Shown: positions 57,283 through 64,000 of the stretch, piece after piece | How the letters are laid out: every line of letters begins with the position of its first letter | How positions within the stretch are numbered: the first letter of the stretch is position 1 | Source of the DNA: an uncultured Roseovarius sp. | Lineage (GTDB): Bacteria; Pseudomonadota; Alphaproteobacteria; Rhodobacterales; Rhodobacteraceae | NCBI GenBank assembly: GCA_947503145.1 | Contig: CANNCP010000006.1 | Span: forward strand, 186,001 to 250,000 | Direction of reading: 5' to 3' | Length of the DNA: 64,000 nucleotides | The notes under the pieces: model-generated | What the model was told of the DNA's origin: nothing | The model's database searches: none | The model's input: only the letters and a program-made list of their open reading frames with translations | Position numbers and translations under genes: made by a program

Positions 57283-60200
57283 TCACTCCGCAGCTGTACA
57301 ACGCGCCCAGTCAGGCGGCGGCACGTCGTCATGGGATGAGGCGACCTGATCCACAGACAGGTTCATGGATGTATCGGCGGCGCGGGCGAGTGCGCCCAGA
57401 TGCTTGGCGAGAACGTTGACATTGGGCACCAGCACCATGCTGTCATGATCGCCCGGCACTTCGATCACCTGCGTACGCGGCGCGTGTTGGGTCCATTCAT
57501 TGTCGGCAAACACATACTCGCGTGCGGCGCTCACCCAATTGCCGTTCGACACTTTCCAATGCCGGTCGAGCCGGGGCCGGAAGAGCGTCAGCGGCCCATG
57601 CCATGGCGCAACCTGATACTCGGCCACAGCTCTGAGAAAAGCGCCCGCGATCTCGGCATTGTTGAAGCTGCCTGTACCCTCCGCGTCGGCGTCAGGATCA
57701 CCGCGCCGCATGGACATTTCCCAGGCGATGCGCGAACGTGCCCAGTCCAGCAGGTAGCCCGGCCCCTTGCGGCGCAGCTCGGCCAGCTTGATCAGCGCCT
57801 TGTCGCGGCGGTTCAGGTCTGGGCGCACCGGCAACGGCGTGTCGAGCAGCGCCAGGAGCCGTACTTCCTCGCCTGCGGCTTTCAGTTGTTGCGCCATTTC
57901 AAGCGCGGTGATCCCGCCGCCCGAAAAGCCGCCGATGTAATAGGGGCCGACCGGCTGCACGCTGCGGATTTCCTTGATGTAGTCACTGGCCGCGTCTGCG
58001 ATGGCCGCATGCGGTGCCTCGTCGCCAATCAACCCGCGTGCCTGCAATCCCCAGACCGGGCGTTCGCGTCCCATCAAAAGCGCCAGATGCCGCAGGTTCA
58101 ATACATTGCCGAACATGCCCGCCACGATAAAGAACGGCGTCTTGCTGCCCGACATGTCGGGATGCAGTGCCACCAGATGGCGACGAACCGGCGCTGCCTT
58201 CGCCGCCTCGTCCGACGCATGCGCATCGTCATCGACAGACCCGGCCTGACCGGTCTCTGCGGCGATCCGTTCGGCCAGCGCGGCAATCGTCGGCGCCTCG
58301 AACAGGACCGATATCGGGAATTGCACGCCGTAGTCGCGCTTTACCTGCGCAAAGAACCGCACCGCCAGCAGCGAATGCCCGCCAAGATCGAAAAAACTGT
58401 CCTCGACCCCCACTTCCGCCACGCCCAGCAGGCCGGACCAGATGTCTGCCAGTGCAGTCTGGACACCCGGCGCGGGATCCACGAAATCGCTGTCCAGGTC
58501 GGGGCGCTCAAAGCTGGTGCCGCCGCCCGCACCCACGCTGTCCTGCAGACCCGCCTGATCGATCAGCGCAGGCAGGTTCAGCGACGAGATGGCAATCTGG
58601 CTCTGGCCCGCCCCAAGCGCCCGGCGCAGGGCTTCGGGCCCTTCCTCGGCGCGGATTCCGAGCGAGATGTTGTGCATCAGACGCAGTTCTGCGGGCGACA
58701 GCGGTGCCGCCTCGACGCCCGCGTCGTCGAACCGCACGTCGCGGGCGGTCAGCGCGTGCAGCCCGGCCAGGCCTGCGCCGTCGAGGTGGCGCATCTGGAA
58801 GTTGCGGATATCGGCAACAACCGCACCCTCGGGCGTGGCAAGCGAGATATCGAAAATCGCGGTGTCGGCCGCTGCCGCGGGGTTGAGCCGGACCCAACTG
58901 ATCAATTGCGCGGGCAGTGGAGCGTAAAGCCGCACCGTCCCGTAGCCCGCAGGCACCCAGAGTTGCGCCGGATCATAGACCCGGTGCAGCGCAATCGCCC
59001 AGCCGGTCGCGAGGTCCAGCAACGCTGGATGTGCCAGATACCCCCCCGCCAGATCGCCGCGTGCCGCCTCGGGCAGCGACAACTGCGCGAGGCCCTCGCC
59101 CTCGCCAAAACGCGCCTCGGTCACGACGCGCCAGCGCGGGCCGAAATCCAGATGCGCCTCCTGCGACGAGACAAACGGCGTGGTGGCCACATCCGTACAG
59201 CGCGCGGCGATGGCGTCGGGGTCTATGACGGGTGCAGGCCCGCTGAGCGGTGCCAGCCGCGCCTCGGCGGTCTCAATCGTGCCGCTGCGCCCGTCAAGGG
59301 TGACGCCGCCGCGCAGGTCCATCCGCCGCTCCGAACTGTCGCCGCTCAGCGTGAGCGTGATCTGCCGGGTCTGGCCAGTGGCCACATCGAACGGGCGCAG
59401 GAAATAGAGGTCGCTGATCTCGAACGGGATCCAGCCTTGTGATGCGCTCATCGCCTCTGCTGCCAGTTCGATCACACCGGTACCGGGTAGCAATATCTGG
59501 CCCGCACGGGTGCGGTGTTCGGCCAGCACCCAGTCATCCACAGACGACAGCGTAGCGTGGAAATGCTGCGCGTCGTCTGCATCGATCCACATCTCGTCCA
59601 GTAGCGGCGTCTCAAGCGTCCGGACTTCCGGTACATCCGCCTCGCCCAGCCGTGCAGCCATCGCCTGCGCTGCCATGCCGGTATCGCTCCACACGCCCCA
59701 GTTCACCGCCACAACGCGGGTCTGGTCATCCCTGCGGGCGGCGGCATAAGCATTGAGATAGGCATTGGCCGCGACATAATCGACCTGACCCGCCGGGGTG
59801 GTCCAGGTGCTGGTGGAGGAGAAAAGCACCATCAACTCCATACTGCCATCGGGGAAAACCGTATCGAGCACGCGCAGACCGCCGATCTTGGGGGCAAAGA
59901 CAGCGGCGACGCTGGCCGTGTCCTTGGCCAGCAGCGGGGCATCGTCGATGCTGCCTGCGGCGTGGATGACGCCGGTGAGCGGGCCGAAACGCTCTGCAAT
60001 ATCCGCCGCCACGCCTTGCATCTGGGTGATGTCGGTCACGTCAGCCTGCACAATCAGCACCTGCCCGCCAAGCGCCTCGATCGCGCGCAGCGCGGCGATC
60101 CGCCGGCCCGTGCGGCTGGTGGCCGGGTAGCTGTCCCACACCTCGCGCGCAGGTACGGCGCTGCGTGACAAAAGCACGATGTTGGCCTGAAAATTCTCTG

Positions 60201-63200
60201 CCAGATCACGCGCGACACTCAAACCGATCCCGCCGAAACCGCCGGTGATCAGATAGGTTCCGCCCTGCCGGTAGGCTGGTGCGCCCCTGTCCGCATCCAG
60301 CGCAACAGGCTTGACCGATTGGACAAACCGCTTGGCACCGCGCAGGGCCGCAATCTGATTTTCAGGCTCTGCCAGCAGATCCTCCAGCAGCCGCAGGGTG
60401 AGCGCGCCTTGTACGACGTCATCAATGCGCCGTCGGCCAAAGAGACCTCGCCGCGCCGGGACTTGCGGCAGTTCGATATCCAGAAGCGCCGCAGTGACGC
60501 CGGGAAATTCGCGCGGGATCACACCGACGGGGCCCAGAACGCAGGCCTTTTCGGGGGCGATCAGCGCCTCATCGCGGACCTGAACCGCGCCGTTGCTGAC
60601 AACGTGCAGGTGGCACGGTTGCGGCATCTCGATCCCACCCATCGCCTGCGCCAGCTGCATCACGCTGAGAAAGCCATGCTCGATGTTGCGATCGTAAAAG
60701 CTGCTGCCGGGGCGATGCGTCGCGTCCGCCGTTACCAGCCAGAAATGCGCGATGCGCTGCGGCAGGCGGCCATCGGCGGCCAGTGCGCCCAAGAGCGCCT
60801 CGTACCCGTCCGCACCCTGTTCCGGTGACAGGATATAGGCATCCTCGGCGCGGCGCTGAAAACTGTCACCGGAACGCACGGTGCAGACGCTGTGCCCGCC
60901 CGTGCGCAGCGCGGCGATCACCGGTGCTGCGACGCCTGCGCCGTCTTCGAAGATCAGCCAACTCTGCGGCGGACCCAGATCGGCGGGCACATTGAACTCA
61001 CACGCGGCAAGGCTGGGCTTCCACACCGGGCGATAGCCCCATTCGGCCATATCCTCGGCCCGTGCCAGCGCAGGCTCGGCCACCAGCGCGGGTTTTCCCG
61101 GTTCGATGAAATAACGACTGCGCTGGAACTGATAACCGGGCAGCAGCACGGTGTTACGCTGCGCCTCACCCCAGATCTGGCTCCAGTCGGCATCAAACCC
61201 GCAGGCCCAGAGGCGGCCGATCACGCCGAGGAAATAGGCATCGTCGGCGATCTGCTGATCGGGGTGGCGCAATGTGCTGAGCACCTGCCCCGGCTTCAAC
61301 GCATCGCTCATCTGCGCCAGCGAACTCAGCGCCTTGCCCGGTCCGACCTCGATAAATACGCGGTCGGATTGCGCGCCTAACATGTCGATGCAATCAGCAA
61401 AATGCACAGTATTTCGCAACTGCTGAACCCAGTATTCGGGATCGATCGCCTGCGCATCGGTGATCATCACACCCGTGCGGTTCGATGCAAGGGGAATGCT
61501 GGGCGCATTCAGTGTCAGCCCTTGCAGGAAGATACGGAATTCACCCAGAATAGGGTCGAGCATGCGTGAATGCGCCGCAATATCGATGGCGACCCGGCTG
61601 TAGTCGATCCCGTCCGCCTCCAGCCGCGCCTGCAGCGCGTCCAGCCGGTCCTGAGGGCCAGAGACGGCGCAGAGGCCCGGCGCGTTCACGCCGGCCATGT
61701 CCAGGTCATGACCCAGCATCGGCTCTAATTCCGCGCGCGGCAATGAGACGCTCAGCATGCCGCCTGCAGGTATGGTATCGAACAGCCGCCCGCGCAGCAG
61801 CACCAGATCGATGCAATCCTCGAACGCCAGCACGCCGGCAAGGCAGGCAGCGGTGTTTTCACCCATCGAATGCCCGACCAGTGCCGCAGGGCGCACGCCC
61901 CAACTGATCCAAAGCTGCGTCAGCGCGTATTCGGTGATCATGATCAACGGCAGCTGCACCGATGGCTTTTTCAGCGTCTCGGCGGCCGTGGCCTCGGTTT
62001 CAGGCGTGGGCAGCCAGAGCGCGCGGATATCGTAATCAAGCTGCGGCTCCAGATGTGCCAGCCCCCGGTCCATCCATTCAGCAAAGACCGGTTCCGTCTC
62101 GTAGAGGTCACGGGCCATGCCGGGATATTGCGCCCCGCCGCCGGGGAACATGAACACCGCCTCGGGTGCATCCCCCAGCCAGTCGTGGGTGAACACGCGC
62201 TGCGGATCGCCCGCCTCTAACAGGTTAGCCGCCTCTTCATGGGTTTCGGCCACCAGCACGCGGCGTTTGTCGAACCCGTGACGCCCCTCTTGCAGCGTCC
62301 AGGCCACATCGGCCAACGGTTGATCAGGATTGTCGCGCAGATGCGCAGCAAGCGCGGCCGAGTTTGCATCCAGCGCCGCCTTGTTGCGGGCGGATACACA
62401 GAGCACCTGAAACGGAAAGTCAGAGTCGTCCGACGCGCTGCGAACGGGCGCTTGCTCCAGCACCAGATGCGCATTGGTGCCCCCGACGCCCAGACAATTG
62501 ACCGCCGCCCGGCGCGGGCCTGTTGCAATGGGCCAGTCGCTGAGGGAAGCGTTCACATAGAACGGGCTGTCGTCAAAATCTATCGCCGGGTTCGGGGCCT
62601 CATAGCCCAGGCTGGGCGGGATCTGACCATGATGCAACGCCAGCGCCGTCTTGATCACACTGACGACACCTGCCGCTGTGTCGAGGTGGCCGATATTGGT
62701 CTTGACCGACCCGATCCCGCAGAATCCGCTGGCGTCCGTCTGGCTGCGATACGCCTCGGTCAGGGCCGCCACCTCGATGGGATCACCCAGATAAGTGCCG
62801 GTGCCGTGGCATTCGACATACCCGATGGTCTCGGCTGGCACGGCGGCGTCTTTCATCGCGTTGCGCACCGCCTCGGCCTGGCCATCAACAGAAGGGGCCA
62901 GATACCCGGCCTTGGCGGCACCATCGTTGTTGATCGCAGAGCCCTTGATCACGGCCCATATGTGATCGCCGTCAGCCACCGCATCCTCCAGCCGCCGCAG
63001 CGCCACTGCGCCCGCACCGCTGCCGAAAACGGTGCCCTGCGCGCGGTGATCAAAGGCATGGCAATGCCCGTCCGGCGACATGATCTCGTTTTCCTTGAAA
63101 AGATAGCCGCGCCCCTGCGGCAGTTCGATCGTCACGCCGCCCGCCAGCGCCATGTCGCATTCCCCGTTCATCAGCGCCTGGCGCGCATAATGGATGGCAA

Positions 63201-63765
63201 CAAGCGACGTCGAACACGCGGTCTGCATGTTCACGCTCGGTCCCCTCAGGTTGAAGATGTGACTTACCCGTGTGCTGAGGAAATCCTTGTCGTTGCCAGT
63301 ATGGCGCAGCAGGAACATGCCGACATCATCCACCAGGTCAGGGTTCGAGCAGATGTTGAAATAGAAATAGCTGCCCATGCCGCAGCCCGCATAGACACCG
63401 ATGCGTCCGGGGAATTGCGCGGGCGTGCGCCCGGCCTGCTCCATTGCCTGCCAGCTTACCTCAAGGAACTTGCGATGCTGCGGATCGAGGATCGCCGCTT
63501 CCTTGGGGCCAAAGCCAAAGAACTCCGCATCGAACGTGTCATAGCCTTCCAGCCGCGCCGCTACCGGGACGTAGTTCTTCTGGCGCATCCGTTCGGGCGT
63601 GTCGCCCGCTGCCAGCAGCGCCTCTTCGTCCTGTACTTCGATGCTCTCTACACCGTCGCGCAGCTTTTGCCAGAAACCCGCAACATCGGCAGCTCCGGGC
63701 ACAGTCAGTGCCATCCCGACAATTGCAATGTCGCCGGACATACTTTTGGAACTGGGCTGGGTCAT
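57283..63765 (-). CDS. Type I polyketide synthase, KS-AT-KR-DH-ACP-TE
   Basis: 2160 residues. KS 10-440 (Cys184 in TACSTSLVAIH, His320, His360); AT 535-850 (Ser633 in GHSMGENTAA); KR structural half about 905-1165; KR 1168-1365 (GGFGGIG, Lys1293, Ser1317, Tyr1330, Asn1334; Ile-Asp-Asp at 1273-1275 suggests B-type); DH 1400-1665 (His1417, Asp1584); ACP 1765-1840 (Ser1798 in LGGHSLL); TE 1875-2125 (Ser1948, Asp1975, His2107). The DH lies after the KR, opposite to the usual order. All catalytic residues look intact. The start at 63765 is family-like but lacks a good ribosome-binding site; MSGDIAIVG at 63741 is an alternative. Confidence 0.93.
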   Translation of the reverse strand: MTQPSSKSMSGDIAIVGMALTVPGAADVAGFWQKLRDGVESIEVQDEEALLAAGDTPERMRQKNYVPVAARLEGYDTFDAEFFGFGPKEAAILDPQHRKFLEVSWQAMEQAGRTPAQFPGRIGVYAGCGMGSYFYFNICSNPDLVDDVGMFLLRHTGNDKDFLSTRVSHIFNLRGPSVNMQTACSTSLVAIHYARQALMNGECDMALAGGVTIELPQGRGYLFKENEIMSPDGHCHAFDHRAQGTVFGSGAGAVALRRLEDAVADGDHIWAVIKGSAINNDGAAKAGYLAPSVDGQAEAVRNAMKDAAVPAETIGYVECHGTGTYLGDPIEVAALTEAYRSQTDASGFCGIGSVKTNIGHLDTAAGVVSVIKTALALHHGQIPPSLGYEAPNPAIDFDDSPFYVNASLSDWPIATGPRRAAVNCLGVGGTNAHLVLEQAPVRSASDDSDFPFQVLCVSARNKAALDANSAALAAHLRDNPDQPLADVAWTLQEGRHGFDKRRVLVAETHEEAANLLEAGDPQRVFTHDWLGDAPEAVFMFPGGGAQYPGMARDLYETEPVFAEWMDRGLAHLEPQLDYDIRALWLPTPETEATAAETLKKPSVQLPLIMITEYALTQLWISWGVRPAALVGHSMGENTAACLAGVLAFEDCIDLVLLRGRLFDTIPAGGMLSVSLPRAELEPMLGHDLDMAGVNAPGLCAVSGPQDRLDALQARLEADGIDYSRVAIDIAAHSRMLDPILGEFRIFLQGLTLNAPSIPLASNRTGVMITDAQAIDPEYWVQQLRNTVHFADCIDMLGAQSDRVFIEVGPGKALSSLAQMSDALKPGQVLSTLRHPDQQIADDAYFLGVIGRLWACGFDADWSQIWGEAQRNTVLLPGYQFQRSRYFIEPGKPALVAEPALARAEDMAEWGYRPVWKPSLAACEFNVPADLGPPQSWLIFEDGAGVAAPVIAALRTGGHSVCTVRSGDSFQRRAEDAYILSPEQGADGYEALLGALAADGRLPQRIAHFWLVTADATHRPGSSFYDRNIEHGFLSVMQLAQAMGGIEMPQPCHLHVVSNGAVQVRDEALIAPEKACVLGPVGVIPREFPGVTAALLDIELPQVPARRGLFGRRRIDDVVQGALTLRLLEDLLAEPENQIAALRGAKRFVQSVKPVALDADRGAPAYRQGGTYLITGGFGGIGLSVARDLAENFQANIVLLSRSAVPAREVWDSYPATSRTGRRIAALRAIEALGGQVLIVQADVTDITQMQGVAADIAERFGPLTGVIHAAGSIDDAPLLAKDTASVAAVFAPKIGGLRVLDTVFPDGSMELMVLFSSTSTWTTPAGQVDYVAANAYLNAYAAARRDDQTRVVAVNWGVWSDTGMAAQAMAARLGEADVPEVRTLETPLLDEMWIDADDAQHFHATLSSVDDWVLAEHRTRAGQILLPGTGVIELAAEAMSASQGWIPFEISDLYFLRPFDVATGQTRQITLTLSGDSSERRMDLRGGVTLDGRSGTIETAEARLAPLSGPAPVIDPDAIAARCTDVATTPFVSSQEAHLDFGPRWRVVTEARFGEGEGLAQLSLPEAARGDLAGGYLAHPALLDLATGWAIALHRVYDPAQLWVPAGYGTVRLYAPLPAQLISWVRLNPAAAADTAIFDISLATPEGAVVADIRNFQMRHLDGAGLAGLHALTARDVRFDDAGVEAAPLSPAELRLMHNISLGIRAEEGPEALRRALGAGQSQIAISSLNLPALIDQAGLQDSVGAGGGTSFERPDLDSDFVDPAPGVQTALADIWSGLLGVAEVGVEDSFFDLGGHSLLAVRFFAQVKRDYGVQFPISVLFEAPTIAALAERIAAETGQAGSVDDDAHASDEAAKAAPVRRHLVALHPDMSGSKTPFFIVAGMFGNVLNLRHLALLMGRERPVWGLQARGLIGDEAPHAAIADAASDYIKEIRSVQPVGPYYIGGFSGGGITALEMAQQLKAAGEEVRLLALLDTPLPVRPDLNRRDKALIKLAELRRKGPGYLLDWARSRIAWEMSMRRGDPDADAEGTGSFNNAEIAGAFLRAVAEYQVAPWHGPLTLFRPRLDRHWKVSNGNWVSAAREYVFADNEWTQHAPRTQVIEVPGDHDSMVLVPNVNVLAKHLGALARAADTSMNLSVDQVASSHDDVPPPDWARCTAAE

Positions 63766-64000
63766 GGTGGGTGTCAAATCTCCACTGGATACAAAACACG
63801 GCTGTCTGACTGACAATGTAGTATCAAAGCTGGAAAAAATCACAAAGCGATGCAAATACTGGTAGTTTAAGATAGCACGATAGATAGTTGTTTTTGCAGC
63901 GAAATCAACTATTGTGGCAATAATGTGTTTAACCCGGCGCCAGCGACAAACGGCAATACGGAAACAAATTGGTCATGGTTTTTCAACAATCCCCCGGTCG
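63766..64000. other. AT-rich promoter region of the PKS operon
   Basis: No coding sequence is supported. The stretch is AT-rich and contains an inverted repeat at 63884-63912. It is the probable promoter for the minus-strand operon starting at 63765 and may be shared with a gene beyond the window. Confidence 0.5.
63884..63912. promoter_or_regulatory. Candidate operator in the PKS promoter
   Basis: ATAGTTG (63884-63890) and CAACTAT (63906-63912) form a 7-bp inverted repeat with a 15-bp spacer, about 120-150 bp upstream of the PKS start. Confidence 0.35.

Noticed and set aside
57400..59442. 680-codon plus-strand frame inside the PKS
   Set aside because: It is antisense to ACP, TE and DH coding sequence with intact motifs.
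62239..63813. 524-codon plus-strand frame opposite the KS domain
   Set aside because: It is antisense to the conserved ketosynthase; no independent signals.
1..64000. tRNA, rRNA, CRISPR, insertion sequences or prophage
   Set aside because: No T-loop, rRNA, direct-repeat array, transposase or integrase sequence was recognised by eye; a dedicated search was not possible.

Overview
The window is about 64 kb of GC-rich DNA, almost certainly from a marine alphaproteobacterium of the Rhodobacteraceae (Roseobacter group). The evidence is the gene content and order: alr followed by MlaE/MlaF-type ABC genes, surE-pcm-nlpD, tatABC with a DUF815 ATPase, a cysG-like/DUF2849/cysI/cysH/DUF934/fpr sulfate-assimilation run, orphan xdhC plus a MoeA-like gene, a Hint-domain protein, and infC with an ATA start. 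No rRNA, tRNA, CRISPR array, transposase or integrase was seen.

From about 1 to 40 kb the window is ordinary chromosomal backbone. It holds: a QmcA/NfeD membrane pair (left gene cut by the window edge); a RimB-RimK fusion; SufT and SufA; triosephosphate isomerase; an Lrp/AsnC regulator divergent from the sulfite-reduction operon (5.0-10.05 kb, ending at a strong bidirectional terminator); an Ala/Asp/Thr-rich anchored protein with 66-bp tandem repeats; infC; MoeA-like and XdhC genes; pyrC and pyrE; dnaB with a perfect DnaA box upstream; alr-mlaEF; a PqiA-like protein, radA, cvpA, a DMT transporter and purF; surE-pcm-nlpD; tatABC; an orphan ABC ATPase; an SDR protein; a Hint protein; prfC; and a DEAD-box helicase. 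Two 49-nt palindromes with the same ends and loop but different, still complementary, stems sit between convergent genes at about 30.15 and 38.06 kb.

From about 40.9 to 63.8 kb lies a surface-polysaccharide and secondary-metabolite locus. An AT-richer, gene-free stretch of about 870 bp leads into a plus-strand trio: an ExoY-type sugar-phosphate transferase, a BY-kinase-like P-loop protein lacking the Walker A lysine, and a Wzz/GumC chain-length protein. A Wzx-type flippase is on the minus strand. A GT4 glycosyltransferase and a cupin are on the plus strand.

The rest is one tight minus-strand operon of about 16 kb, read from 63.77 kb down to 47.46 kb: a type I PKS (KS-AT-KR-DH-ACP-TE), a GT2, an NRPS-like protein (formyltransferase / condensation remnant / adenylation domain with an embedded luciferase-like monooxygenase / PCP), a phosphopantetheinyl transferase, a membrane-anchored SGNH hydrolase, a Tat-exported glycoside-hydrolase-like protein, and a second GT2. 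Four of its six junctions are 4-bp ATGA overlaps. The likeliest reading is a lipid- or amino-acid-modified glycan, or a glycosylated acyl-peptide, built by carrier-protein chemistry and handled by polysaccharide export and trimming enzymes. This operon is the best candidate for an undescribed system. No Wzy polymerase was recognised, and the locus may continue beyond the right edge.
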